A DNA stretch of 64,000 bases. Source: Saprospiraceae bacterium. GTDB lineage: Bacteria; Bacteroidota; Bacteroidia; Chitinophagales; Saprospiraceae. Within the stretch, counting starts at the first letter, position 1; each line of letters begins with the position of its first letter. The DNA is taken from positions 1-64,000 of the forward strand of contig JADJVK010000005.1 in NCBI GenBank assembly GCA_016710625.1, written 5' to 3'. Of the stretch, positions 16,869 to 25,994 are shown piece after piece. A program made the position numbers and the translations under genes. The notes beneath the pieces were generated by a model. It was given only the letters and a program-made list of their open reading frames with translations, was not told the DNA's origin and did not search any database.

Positions 16869-17360
16869 ATGATTTCTAAAAAGGTTATACTTACTGGTAG
16901 TTTCGGAGTTGGTAAAACTTCCTTATTCAACCAATTTATCTTCAAAACATTTAGCGATAAATATTTGACTACAATTGGGGTAAAAGTTAATAAAAGAGTC
17001 GTTACGATAGATGACCAAGAGGTTTCGATCCTCTTATGGGATATTGCAGGTGAAATTTCTCAAGATAAAGTACCTAACTCCTATTTTTTAGGAGCATCTG
17101 CTATAATTTATGTTGTTGATTTGAATCGACCTATCACTTTTCAAAATGCAAAAACCGATTTAGATCATTTAAAAAAAATCATACCAGATAGCCTAATAAA
17201 AGTAGTTGGAAACAAAATCGATTTGATCGAAGAAGACAAAATAGAAGATTTAAAAAGCATTATGCCAGTTCCATGTGACATTTTTACTAGTGCTAAAAAT
17301 GGAATCAATGTGGAAGATTTGTTTAGCCAACTAGCTTCAGAGTTATTAGCAAATAATTAA
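16869..17360 (+). CDS. Ras/Rab-like small GTPase
   Basis: The 163-residue product is a single-domain small GTPase with every G motif: GSFGVGKT (G1, 10-17), TTIG (G2, 34-37), WDIAGE (G3, 57-62), NKID (G4, 115-118) and SAK (G5, 141-143). The residue after DxAG is Glu62 where Ras has the catalytic Gln61, so intrinsic hydrolysis may be slow and a partner GAP likely. There is no C-terminal prenylation cysteine; the protein ends LASELLANN. It is third in the operon, and its stop directly abuts the ATG of the PAS-like gene. Bacterial Rab-like GTPases of this kind are poorly characterised outside MglA. A role in cell polarity, motility or membrane organisation is speculation. Confidence 0.92.
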   Translation: MISKKVILTGSFGVGKTSLFNQFIFKTFSDKYLTTIGVKVNKRVVTIDDQEVSILLWDIAGEISQDKVPNSYFLGASAIIYVVDLNRPITFQNAKTDLDHLKKIIPDSLIKVVGNKIDLIEEDKIEDLKSIMPVPCDIFTSAKNGINVEDLFSQLASELLANN

Positions 17361-17759
17361 ATGAGAAGCTTTATAAAAGATAAATTCATAGATTCCTTAC
17401 ATAATGGTATGCAGCAATTACTTATAATAGATAATAATGGTAAACTGTTACATAGTGATGATACATTATTTAAAACAGTGACATACAAAGACAAATCAGT
17501 TTTTGAAATAAGTGTATTTGTTGAAAGTATTTTCGCATTACTTAAAAATATTGAACCTAAAGAAATCTATGAGTATGAGATAGAATCTGACATCCCATTC
17601 ATCAAAGGCTTGCATACCTACACTTTTCAGAAATCAAAATATGAAAACCAAGAAGTAATATTTTGGAAAATAAGAGACATTTCTCATTCATTAGAAGAAA
17701 TAAAAGTCTATCAGCAAAAATATAACGAGGCTGAAATCGAACGTCATCTCAATAGCTAA
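17361..17759 (+). CDS. PAS-like sensor domain protein in GTPase operon
   Basis: The 132-residue product's ATG immediately follows the GTPase stop codon with zero spacing, so the two are coupled. The sequence resembles a lone PAS domain: QQLLIIDNNGKLLHSDDTLF (first strands), a helical middle, then YTFQKSKYENQEVIFWKIRDIS (closing strands) and a C-terminal helix EEIKVYQQKYNEAEIE of the type that links PAS to an output domain. No kinase, cyclase or DNA-binding output follows. A PAS or profilin-like fold beside a GTPase suggests a sensor or regulator of its nucleotide state; this is inference. Confidence 0.65.
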   Translation: MRSFIKDKFIDSLHNGMQQLLIIDNNGKLLHSDDTLFKTVTYKDKSVFEISVFVESIFALLKNIEPKEIYEYEIESDIPFIKGLHTYTFQKSKYENQEVIFWKIRDISHSLEEIKVYQQKYNEAEIERHLNS

Positions 17760-17848
17760 TTATAAATACATAAAACATTTTCCTTCTCGATACTGTTTAT
17801 TTGTATATTTATTGCAATTCTATTATCTTTAGGTTCTAATTCATTACA

Positions 17849-18631
17849 ATGGTTAAATTCCTATATTATATCATTATCTGTTTGTTTTTCATGAACAATC
17901 TGAATGCTCAGTCAGTCAGTAATGACGACCAAGAGCTAAAAGGGATAATATATAACCATGAAGGTATTCTTACAGGTATCATTCATCCTTATGGTTGGGC
18001 AGTTGGTTATGAAAAAGGGAGAATGAAAACCTATTACAAAACCAAATTTTGGTCAATTGAATTTGGAGAAATTAGAAATAATAAAGAATACAAACAAAGA
18101 AATGAGTTCAATTTGCCATTAGTGATTGGTGGAAGCTCTTCACCTAAATCCTTTTCTTATGGCAAACAAAATAATTTCTTTATTACTCGATTAGGTTTTG
18201 GTGAAAAAAGATATTTGACCGATAAAGCTACCGTAAAAGGAGTTGTTATTGGCTATTCTTGGGCCGCTGGTCCTGTTTTAGGTTTCCTAAAACCTTATTA
18301 TATAGAACAAATAAATAGATTAACAGACCCACCAACAATTATTGCAATAAAATATACTGGAGACAATCAATCTCAGTTCTTAGACTATGCATCCATTTAT
18401 GGATCTTCTAGTTTGTTAAAAGGAGTTGGGGAAACTAAGCTCCTTCCAGGGGCTTTTGCTCGTCTTTCAGTGCATTTTGATTGGGGTGCTTTTGATGAAT
18501 TTATCAAATCCATAGATGCTGGAGTAATGCTGGATGTATTCCCTAAAAAAGTACCTATTATGGTAAATCAAGAAAATAAACCCTATTTTTTAAATCTTTA
18601 CTTAAATTTGCAGCTAGGCAAAAGATGGTAA
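17849..18631 (+). CDS. Predicted outer-membrane beta-barrel protein
   Basis: The product has 260 residues with a signal peptide (MVKFLYYIIICLFFMNNLNAQ, cleavage after about residue 20). The mature part is rich in alternating beta strands (GWAVGYEKGRMKTYY, FWSIEFGEIRNNK, VKGVVIGYSWAAGPVLGF) and ends in a strand terminated by tryptophan (LYLNLQLGKRW), typical of outer-membrane barrels. A homologous conserved protein lies beside lipA in many Bacteroidota; here the gap to lipA is 4 bp. Function unknown. Confidence 0.78.
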   Translation: MVKFLYYIIICLFFMNNLNAQSVSNDDQELKGIIYNHEGILTGIIHPYGWAVGYEKGRMKTYYKTKFWSIEFGEIRNNKEYKQRNEFNLPLVIGGSSSPKSFSYGKQNNFFITRLGFGEKRYLTDKATVKGVVIGYSWAAGPVLGFLKPYYIEQINRLTDPPTIIAIKYTGDNQSQFLDYASIYGSSSLLKGVGETKLLPGAFARLSVHFDWGAFDEFIKSIDAGVMLDVFPKKVPIMVNQENKPYFLNLYLNLQLGKRW

Positions 18632-18635
18632 ATCT

Positions 18636-19508
18636 ATGATTGAACTTCCGATAGTTGATGCAAACAACGCAAAACAACGTAAACCAGATTGGCTTAGAGT
18701 AAAATTACCGATAGGCGAAGAATATAAAAAAGTTCGTCAATTAGTAGATCAATATAAATTGCACACCATCTGCCAAAGTGGTAATTGCCCAAATATGGGC
18801 GAATGCTGGGGAGAAGGTACTGCCACTTTTATGATTTTAGGAAATGTATGTACTCGTTCCTGTTCTTTTTGTGCCGTGAAAACTGGCAGACCAACCGAAT
18901 ATGATATCGACGAACCTAGAAGAGTTGCAGAAGCAGTGCATCTAATGCAAGTTAAACATGCCGTTATCACTTCAGTGAATCGAGATGAACTCCAAGATAG
19001 GGGTGCTGAAATTTGGTATCAAACCGTCAGACTTGTCAAAGAATTATCTCCTAAAACTACCATAGAAACGTTGATTCCTGATGTAAAATCCACTTGGAGT
19101 GCATTAGAAAGAATGATAGAAGGTGGACAAGAAGTGGTTTCTCACAACATGGAAACCGTAAAAAGTTTGTATAGAAAAATTCGTCCACAAGCTAAATATG
19201 AAAGAAGCTTAGAGCAAATCAAACGAACCAAAGATTATGGGAAAAGGACTAAATCAGGCATCATGCTAGGTTTGGGAGAAACCAAATCCGAAGTTTATGA
19301 AGCGATGGATGATTTGGTGGAAAATGGCTGTGATGTTTTAACTCTTGGTCAATATCTTCAACCCACCAAAATGCATTATGATGTGGTGGAATTCATTCAT
19401 CCAGATTTATTTCTACACTATAAAGAAGTAGGAATGTCAAAAGGGTTTGATGTGGTGGAAAGTGGACCACTAGTTCGATCTAGTTATCATGCAGAACGTC
19501 ATTTATAA
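18636..19508 (+). CDS. lipA: Lipoyl synthase
   Basis: The 290-residue radical SAM enzyme inserts two sulfurs into protein-bound octanoyl groups to form lipoate for 2-oxoacid dehydrogenases. Both clusters are visible: the auxiliary cluster cysteines C46, C51, C57 (CQSGNCPNMGEC) and the radical SAM triad C72-x3-C76-x2-C79 (CTRSCSFC). Further landmarks are SVNRDELQDRGAEIW, VSHNMETV and the C-terminal SGPLVRSSYHAE. It lies in a tight plus-strand cluster between the barrel protein and a hydroxyacyl-CoA dehydrogenase. Confidence 0.97.
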   Translation: MIELPIVDANNAKQRKPDWLRVKLPIGEEYKKVRQLVDQYKLHTICQSGNCPNMGECWGEGTATFMILGNVCTRSCSFCAVKTGRPTEYDIDEPRRVAEAVHLMQVKHAVITSVNRDELQDRGAEIWYQTVRLVKELSPKTTIETLIPDVKSTWSALERMIEGGQEVVSHNMETVKSLYRKIRPQAKYERSLEQIKRTKDYGKRTKSGIMLGLGETKSEVYEAMDDLVENGCDVLTLGQYLQPTKMHYDVVEFIHPDLFLHYKEVGMSKGFDVVESGPLVRSSYHAERHL

Positions 19509-19514
19509 TATATC

Positions 19515-20673
19515 ATGAATTTGAACAATATTGGAATAGTGGGTGCTGGAGCAATGGGCTCAGGTATAGCTCAAGTTGCTGCTCAGGCTGGTTGCAAAGT
19601 GCATATCCACGACAGTTTCCCAGAATCACTTATAAAATCTAAGACGACCATTCAGCAAAACTTTAATAAGCTAGTTGAAAAAGGGAAATTAGAAAAATCT
19701 ATTGCAGATTCCTATTTCAATAATATTGTTTGGACAGATAATATTCAGGAATTATCGGCTTCTGAATTAATCATTGAGGCAGTAATTGAAGAAATAGCAA
19801 TAAAAAAGAAGTTGTTTTCCGAATTGGAACAAATTGTTTCTGAACAATGTATCCTCGCTTCTAACACTTCCTCCCTTTCCATTACTGCTATTGCATCATC
19901 TTGTAAAAATCCAGAAAGGGTGATAGGCATCCATTTTTTCAACCCAGCTCCAATTATGGAATTAGTTGAAATAATCCCTGCCATTCAAACAAAGTCTTCA
20001 ATTACGGAAATAGTGCTCCAAAACATACAATCTTGGAAAAAACTACTGTTCTTGCAAAAGACACCCCAGGATTCATCGTCAATAGAATTGCAAGACCCTA
20101 TTATAGCGAAGCTTGAGAATCTATGATGAAGGAATTGCAACTATTGAAACGATAGATTATGCAATGACAAATTTAGGTGGCTTTAAGATGGGTCCTTTCA
20201 CATTGATGGATTTCATTGGTCATGACGTAAATTTCAGAGTGACGGAATCTGTGTATCAATCCTTTTATAATGAGCCTCGATATAAACCTTCCTTTTCACA
20301 AAAAAGATTATTTGAAGCAGGTTGGTTGGGTAAAAAATCGGGCAAAGGCTTTTATGATTACACCAATCCATCAACGAATACACCCCATTTAGATCCTACA
20401 TTAAATAAGATTATTTTCGAAAGAATCTTATTCATGTTAATCAATGAAGCTGCGGATGCCTTGCACTGGCAAGTAGCTAGCAAAGAAGATATCGACTTAG
20501 CAATGCTGAAAGGTGTCAACTACCCAAAAGGTTTACTGAAATGGGCAGATGAAATTGGAATTGCCCACTGTGTCAGCGTTTTGGATACCTTATATGAGGA
20601 ATATCACGAAGATAGGTATCGTTGTTCTCCAATACTTCGTAAGAAGGCAATTCTCTGTGAAACATTTTATTGA
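19515..20673 (+). CDS. paaH: 3-hydroxyacyl-CoA dehydrogenase, frameshifted
   Basis: The N-terminal NAD-binding domain is clear (VGAGAMGSGIAQVAAQAG, then NTSSLSITAIAS and the HFFNPAPIMELVE catalytic region). The frame is lost at the A6 tract 20037-20042; the other frame continues TTVLAKDTPGFIVNRIARPYYSEALRIYDEG and on through GPFTLMDFIGHDVN, KKSGKGFYDY and a second short domain (INEAADALHWQVASKEDID). The double C-terminal domain is typical of the PaaH/PaaC group and related 3-hydroxyacyl-CoA dehydrogenases. One missing or extra A explains the split. Together with the PaaI-like thioesterase nearby it suggests acyl-CoA or phenylacetate catabolism, but the rest of the paa pathway is absent. Confidence 0.85.
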
Positions 20674-20738
20674 TTTTTCAGTAAATAGTGTCCTATCCAA
20701 AAGCATAATTCGCATTACTTTTTTTCAAATAATTAATA

Positions 20739-22064
20739 ATGAAACATTTACACATTAATTTATTTTTAGTAATATTTTCACTAGCTATTTTCAGTTGTAA
20801 TAATGCAGCTAGTTCACAGAAAGCAAATAGCAATTTAGCAACAGCTACTGGAATTGAAAATAACGGAATGTTATATAAAGGGATAATAATGGGTGATGCC
20901 TCTCTTTTAATGTGTGGAGTTGGCAAAAAAAGTAATTCGGAAGAAAAAGATGCCTTGTTGGTAAAAACCAATAAAAATGGTATCGTTTGGAGCAAGTTTA
21001 TCGGAACTGAGGGCATTGAAGAATGTTTCAATTTTGTCACTTCCAACATAAAAGGAAATATTCTTGCTTTGGGCTACCAGAAGCAAGAAAACAATAACAC
21101 TTTATTAATCAATCTTCTAGATAATGATGGCAAGGTAAAGTGGAGTACTGCCTCGATTAATTGCAATGGAATGGAAAATCCACAAGGGGTGATTTTATCT
21201 GACGAATCTATTATGATTGCTGCAAGAAATGCTCATCCAGACCCTAGCAATACGAATGTAATCAATATCTTAAAATTAGATGCATCAGGAAATTTGGTTT
21301 GGAGCAAACAAATTGAATCCGTTATTGGTGTAGTCAAAATGATCTATTCTAACAATACTGTAAAATTGGTATGTAAACAGAAAGGTGTTTTCTTGGATTA
21401 TTCATTGAATGAGAAATACCATAATTTCCCATATTTCACACTGACAGAAGAGGGAGAAGTTTTCAGTTCAGCAAACTTGTTGACGCCAAAATCTCCAAAC
21501 TCAGCTGCTGAAATGTTTGATGCTTACGAAACAAATATGGGAGATATCGTTCTTGGTGGCTATACTTTTAATGATTTATCACCCAATAGAGCACTTTCAT
21601 TACTGTGTTTTGACTTGAATGGAGTGAAAAAATGGGCGAAAAGATTTGATTTCCCTCAAGAATCTATGGCAAAATCCATCGATTTTGATGGCGTGAATAA
21701 TCTATTAGTTTGGGGAGATGGCTATGGAAAAGGCGAAATGTTCTATTTCACTAAAATTGATTTGAAAGATGGCAATGCTGTATCGGCTAGCTCACTGAAA
21801 ACTGCAAATACAAAACAAGTGAGATCCATCGTAAGCAAAGGAGATGATTATTGGTTATGTTGGGACAATACGAACCAATTTGCATGGTCTGCTTCGGATA
21901 AAAATGGGAGTTTAGCTGTGGCTCAAACAAAAGAAAATCCTAAGGTGGTGGATATTCAATGCAGAAGAAAAGAATCAAATTATAAAACAATACCTGCTGA
22001 TTTCAAACTTAACACATTGGCAATCAATAGCTCAGATGCCAACCTTAGTTCAAAAAAGCTATAA
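20739..22064 (+). CDS. Lipoprotein with propeller-like WSK repeats
   Basis: The 441-residue product has a lipoprotein signal (FLVIFSLAIFSC with the lipobox cysteine near residue 20), so it should be anchored in a membrane facing the periplasm or outside. The mature part shows recurring blades with LLVKTNKNGIVWSKFIG, NLLDNDGKVKWSTA, LKLDASGNLVWSKQIE and CFDLNGVKKWAKRFD, spaced 50-130 residues apart, as in beta-propeller proteins. No catalytic motif is evident. The PaaI-type gene begins two bases after its stop. The family is not one I can name more precisely. Confidence 0.75.
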   Translation: MKHLHINLFLVIFSLAIFSCNNAASSQKANSNLATATGIENNGMLYKGIIMGDASLLMCGVGKKSNSEEKDALLVKTNKNGIVWSKFIGTEGIEECFNFVTSNIKGNILALGYQKQENNNTLLINLLDNDGKVKWSTASINCNGMENPQGVILSDESIMIAARNAHPDPSNTNVINILKLDASGNLVWSKQIESVIGVVKMIYSNNTVKLVCKQKGVFLDYSLNEKYHNFPYFTLTEEGEVFSSANLLTPKSPNSAAEMFDAYETNMGDIVLGGYTFNDLSPNRALSLLCFDLNGVKKWAKRFDFPQESMAKSIDFDGVNNLLVWGDGYGKGEMFYFTKIDLKDGNAVSASSLKTANTKQVRSIVSKGDDYWLCWDNTNQFAWSASDKNGSLAVAQTKENPKVVDIQCRRKESNYKTIPADFKLNTLAINSSDANLSSKKL

Positions 22065-22065
22065 T

Positions 22066-22473
22066 ATGCAGCCCGAGGCTATCGTTCAGAAAATGATGGA
22101 TCACGATGGATTCAGTCAATGGCTAGGCATCCAAGTATTGGAGGTCCGATTGGGATATTGCAGGCTAGAAATGAAAGTGACTGAATCCATGCTCAATGGC
22201 TTTGGATTTGCTCATGGTGGCATCACTTATTCTCTTGCAGATAGCTGTTTTGCCTTCGCCTCGAATAGTCATGGCATTCAAGCAGTCTCCATCGAAACCA
22301 GCATTAACCATCTGAAACCTGTAAAAGCAGGTGACACCCTTTTTGCAGTTGCCGAAGAGTCCAACAGGACACGAAAAACAGGGCTTTATCTTATCACCAT
22401 CACCAATCAAGAAAATGTCAAAGTTGCCTTATTCAAAGGACTGGTCTATTTGCTAGATAAAAATTGGGAATAA
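22066..22473 (+). CDS. paaI: PaaI-type hotdog acyl-CoA thioesterase
   Basis: The product has 135 residues from the ATG at 22066. An in-frame ATG at 22036 lies inside the preceding gene, so I prefer the later one, which falls just after that gene's stop. The hotdog core is visible: DGFSQWLGIQVLEVRLGYCRLEMKV, then the active-site FAHGGITYSLADSCFAFASNS with the conserved HGG and D, and SIETSINHLKPVKAGD. PaaI hydrolyses hydroxylated or ring-opened aryl-CoA thioesters during phenylacetate degradation; related members have other acyl-CoA substrates. A hydroxyacyl-CoA dehydrogenase lies two genes upstream. Confidence 0.88.
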   Translation: MQPEAIVQKMMDHDGFSQWLGIQVLEVRLGYCRLEMKVTESMLNGFGFAHGGITYSLADSCFAFASNSHGIQAVSIETSINHLKPVKAGDTLFAVAEESNRTRKTGLYLITITNQENVKVALFKGLVYLLDKNWE

Positions 22474-22535
22474 GGAAATGGTTAATTTTCACTCCCGACA
22501 ATCATAATTGATATCTCTTTTAAATACGGTTTCAA

Positions 22536-23054
22536 ATGCAATTACTTTTCGAATCCCCTAGACTTTATTTTAGAAATATCACCGTGGCGGATGCTCCTAT
22601 GTTTTATGAGCTCAATGTAGACAATGATGTGATTCGATATACGGGGGATGCTGCATTTGAAAATATCGAAGCAGCCAAAACATTCATCCTGAATTATAAG
22701 GATTATGAGCTGCATGGCATTGGCAGATGGGCGATGGTGCTGAAATCTACCCACGAAATATTGGGCTGGTGTGGTTTGAAATACTTGCCAGAACTAGCCG
22801 AAGTTGACTTAGGCTATCGATTATTTAAAAAACACTGGAATCAAGGGTTTGCAACAGAAGGAAGTTTGGCTAGTTTGAAATACGGTTTTGAAGAAAAAAA
22901 TTATGCTGAAATCGTCGGTAGAGTCTGGAAAATCAATGGCGCTTCGATAAGAGTTTTAGAAAAATGTGGGTTGATTTTTTGGAAAGATGCTATCTTTGAC
23001 GGACAATCTGGTAGTTATTTCAAGATGACAAAAGATGAATATTTCAAAATATAA
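22536..23054 (+). CDS. GNAT acetyltransferase (RimJ/RimL group)
   Basis: The 172-residue product opens with the group's usual ESPRLYFRNITVADAPMFYELN. It includes the core strand with ILGWCGLKYLPELAEVDLGYRLFKKHWNQGFATEGSLA spread over residues 70-110 (acetyl-CoA-binding R/Q-x-x-G-x-A) and closes with IVGRVWKINGASIRVLEKCGL. It should transfer an acetyl group from acetyl-CoA to an amine; the substrate cannot be predicted. It lies between the PaaI-type and LOG-family genes on the same strand, with a 6-bp gap to the latter. Confidence 0.9.
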   Translation: MQLLFESPRLYFRNITVADAPMFYELNVDNDVIRYTGDAAFENIEAAKTFILNYKDYELHGIGRWAMVLKSTHEILGWCGLKYLPELAEVDLGYRLFKKHWNQGFATEGSLASLKYGFEEKNYAEIVGRVWKINGASIRVLEKCGLIFWKDAIFDGQSGSYFKMTKDEYFKI

Positions 23055-23060
23055 TACTAA

Positions 23061-23612
23061 ATGGAGAATTTTTTAATATTCTGTGGTGCAAACAAAGGCA
23101 ACCACCCAAAATATGCCGCATTAGCAACAGAAATCGGCAAACAACTAGCAAAATCAGGGAAAACCATTCTTTATGGTGGCGGTAGTGTTGGTCTGATGGG
23201 TGTGTTAGCAGACGCCGCTTTGTCTGAAAATGGAAAAGTGATTGGTGTCATTACCGAACAATTGGATAAAATGGAAGTGGGACATCATGGAATAACTGAG
23301 ATGATTTTGGTGCCTGATATGCAAATCCGCAAAGTAAGGATGTTGGAGATGTGTGATGTAAGTATTGCAATTCCCGGTGGCTATGGCACTTTGGATGAGA
23401 TTTTCGAAGCATTAACGCTATCGCAACTCGATGTCATTAGAAAACCAGTGGGTATCTTGAATTTCGAGAATTTCTTTTCCCCCTTATTACAACAAATTGA
23501 TTTGATGGTAGAAGCGGGATTTATCCATCCTTCTAATAAATCCTTATTTGTTGTCGCAGATGATTTTGATAGCTTATTAGATAAACTAGCATCTTGGACT
23601 TTTAATCCTTAA
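23061..23612 (+). CDS. LOG-family nucleoside 5'-monophosphate phosphoribohydrolase
   Basis: The 183-residue Rossmann-type protein (TIGR00730) has GGGSVG at 39-44, the catalytic-region MQIRK at 87-91 and the signature PGGYGTLDE at 105-113. LOG proteins release the base from cytokinin riboside or other nucleoside 5'-monophosphates; bacterial members are often annotated as lysine decarboxylases by mistake. All active-site residues visible in the family are present. The last 11 bases overlap the 3' end of the convergent transporter gene. Confidence 0.92.
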   Translation: MENFLIFCGANKGNHPKYAALATEIGKQLAKSGKTILYGGGSVGLMGVLADAALSENGKVIGVITEQLDKMEVGHHGITEMILVPDMQIRKVRMLEMCDVSIAIPGGYGTLDEIFEALTLSQLDVIRKPVGILNFENFFSPLLQQIDLMVEAGFIHPSNKSLFVVADDFDSLLDKLASWTFNP

Positions 23613-24897
23613 TGGTCACTTTGCTCAATAAAAACATACCAATTATAAAGAAAATAGAAAGGGAAAGGGCACTATAACGGATGCCCCCAGTCAGTTGCTC
23701 CACAAAGCCAAAGGCGAAAGTGCCTACCACCACGGCAATTTTATCCATTACATCCATAAAACTAAAGTAGGAAGTCATATTCTTCGTGTTGGCAGGTATC
23801 AATTTTGCATAGGTGGATCTACTCAGCGATTGGATGCCGCCCATAACCAACCCAACTAATCCAGCCAGCAAATAAAAAGTGATTTTATCTGTAATTACAA
23901 ATGCCCCAAGACAGATAATTATCCAACAAACCAACATGAAATTTAAGGAAAATTTATTTCCTTTTTTGTCAGAGATTTTCGCAAACAAATTGGCTCCAAT
24001 GGCAGCAACTATTTGTAAAATAAGAATTAATATAATCAATTCGGAGGTTCCGAAAGCCAATACTTTTGAGGCAAAAATGGAAGCCATAAATATTACCGTC
24101 TGAACACCAGCATTATACAATAAAAAGCTATATAGAAAAAACTTTAAATTGGTAGTACTTTTTATTTCCCTCCAAACATTTTTAAGCTCTACCCATCCTT
24201 CATGAATTAATAATTCGGTAGATGCCGTATTTATTTTATCCGCAGGAAGTCTTTTAAAAGGAATTTGTGAGAACCCTATCCACCATAGACCCACCATGAC
24301 AAATGCAATTTGTGCTGCGAATTTTGAGCCCGATGCTCCATCTGGCAATCCAAACCAAGTGGGGTTTAGGATAATGACCAAATTGATTACCAATAATATG
24401 ATACTACCAATATATCCATATACAAAACCTTTTGCACTTACTTTGTCATATTGATCGGCAGTAGCGATTACGGGTAAATAAGAATTGTAGAAAACCAGTC
24501 CGCCTGCAAAACCAGCAGTGGCAAAAATAAATCCTAACAAACCAACCCATAAGGTGCTCATTCCTTTAAACCAGAATAATGCAATACAGGCACTAGCACC
24601 TAGTACCGTAAAAAATCGCATAAACTTTTTTCGAATTCCTCCAAAATCTGCAATTCCAGAAAGAGCTGGAGAGGCAATAGCAATCAATAGATATGCAACA
24701 GCAATAGCATAGGAATACAATGCCGAGTTAGAAACTTTCCATCCTAAAATGTAGATTGTTTCGTCTGTATTATTGGTATAATATCCAGGAAAAATTGCGG
24801 CAGAAATCACTAAAGCATAAGCTGAATTTGCCCAATCGAAAAAAGCCCAACCATTAACAATTCTTTTATTATTTTGTAAAGTCACTACATTTTCCAT
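23602..24897 (-). CDS. UMF1-family MFS transporter
   Basis: The 431-residue membrane protein has about twelve hydrophobic segments. The N-terminal NGWAFFDWANSAYALVISAAIFPGYY is the hallmark of the UMF1 (Atg22-like) branch of the major facilitator superfamily. Other landmarks are GYIGSIILLVINLVIIL, GLVMGGIQSLSRSTYAKLIP and TSYFSFMDVMDKIAVVVGT. In fungi the Atg22 relatives export amino acids from the vacuole; the bacterial substrate is unknown. It is convergent with the LOG gene and has no partner genes on its strand nearby. Confidence 0.92.
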   Translation of the reverse strand: MENVVTLQNNKRIVNGWAFFDWANSAYALVISAAIFPGYYTNNTDETIYILGWKVSNSALYSYAIAVAYLLIAIASPALSGIADFGGIRKKFMRFFTVLGASACIALFWFKGMSTLWVGLLGFIFATAGFAGGLVFYNSYLPVIATADQYDKVSAKGFVYGYIGSIILLVINLVIILNPTWFGLPDGASGSKFAAQIAFVMVGLWWIGFSQIPFKRLPADKINTASTELLIHEGWVELKNVWREIKSTTNLKFFLYSFLLYNAGVQTVIFMASIFASKVLAFGTSELIILILILQIVAAIGANLFAKISDKKGNKFSLNFMLVCWIIICLGAFVITDKITFYLLAGLVGLVMGGIQSLSRSTYAKLIPANTKNMTSYFSFMDVMDKIAVVVGTFAFGFVEQLTGGIRYSALSLSIFFIIGMFLLSKVTIKD

Positions 24898-24961
24898 TAA
24901 TAGACAAGTTGTATTAAAAAAGCTGCTAGGTTGGGAAGCAATTATATTTTAAAATATAAAT

Positions 24962-25813
24962 TTAATCTTTTAGTACTTTGATTGTCTTAGAAGATATTCC
25001 ATCAGTAATTTGCATTAGATAGATTCCATGACTAAGATTTTCTATTGCTATAATCCCTTGATTATTTCCACTAGATAATTCTAAAGGCTTAGTAAATACA
25101 ATGTTTCCATCTAATGAAATTAATTTTAAATTATATTTACCAGATTTTTCTAAATCAATATTATAATGAACAGTTTCATTTATTATAGTTGGAAAAATGG
25201 AAAAATTATTAATATTGGAAATTTCATTATTAGATACTGTACCTTCTGCAACAACTAATTTAGCTATTGAAGCACCATCGCCAGTTTGTAAGCTATTGCT
25301 ATTGACTCCATTTCCACAGGCATAAAAAGTAACGCTACCACTTCCTGTATTAGGTGCAACCCATTTCGTTTCAAAAAAGTTTGATGTGTTTTTTTTGGTT
25401 TGTTCTACATACATTCTTTTCAATCCCATTGTTAATTCAACAATTTTCACTCCAGCCCCCGGGAAAACAAATCCTTTCACATCTTTGTCGCCATTATTTA
25501 ATAACGATACCATTTGGAAACCATAAGCTGCAGGAGTTCCAGAAACTTTGTTAACTGTCACTTTTGCTTTATACATTTTTTTGGGTTGATATGAAGTAAC
25601 TACTTTATTCGTAACTGTATCTATCAATTCAATAATGGTTGAAGTTTGTATGGTGCTAGCACTTCCTGCCGTATGACAAGCCTGACAAGATATTTCATTT
25701 GGAGCAAACGTACCTGACCCAAACTGTACAGTAGCATAACCTGCGTTATTGCTCATCCAAAGTGTACTTCCTAATAAAAGAAAAAAAGTATAAAGTATAA
25801 ATTTCTGACTCAT
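24962..25813 (-). CDS. Secreted choice-of-anchor V protein, T9SS sorted
   Basis: The 283-residue product has a signal peptide (ILYTFFLLLGSTLW) and a C-terminal type IX secretion sorting domain (from FSIFPTIINETVHYNI to LMQITDGISSKTIKVLKD), so it should be exported to the cell surface or medium. Residues about 30-190 form the reelin-like 'choice-of-anchor V' domain found in Bacteroidota. It contains a CxxCH motif (ISCQACHTAG near residue 42), which could covalently bind haem c, and two further cysteines. Whether haem is attached is unknown; CxxCH is a regular feature of this domain. It is monocistronic. Confidence 0.83.
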   Translation of the reverse strand: MSQKFILYTFFLLLGSTLWMSNNAGYATVQFGSGTFAPNEISCQACHTAGSASTIQTSTIIELIDTVTNKVVTSYQPKKMYKAKVTVNKVSGTPAAYGFQMVSLLNNGDKDVKGFVFPGAGVKIVELTMGLKRMYVEQTKKNTSNFFETKWVAPNTGSGSVTFYACGNGVNSNSLQTGDGASIAKLVVAEGTVSNNEISNINNFSIFPTIINETVHYNIDLEKSGKYNLKLISLDGNIVFTKPLELSSGNNQGIIAIENLSHGIYLMQITDGISSKTIKVLKD

Positions 25814-25910
25814 AATAATGTTTTAATAATTAATTACTTGCAAGATATAGTATTTTTATAATTTCGAAAGTTTTTTTATATAAGAAATTTTATTTTTAAA
25901 TATTCCTTTA

Positions 25911-25949
25911 TATAAAAAAATAAAGGGTTGTCAAATTGACAACCCTTTA
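25911..25949 (-). terminator. Rho-independent terminator
   Basis: A perfect 12-bp stem (TAAAGGGTTGTC at 25921-25932 with its complement at 25938-25949) is followed on the minus strand by seven T residues. It closes the repeat-protein gene 25995-27970. Confidence 0.9.
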
Positions 25950-25994
25950 AAATTTACATCCAATAATTGATGTAAAATATTTTAACAAAAAATC

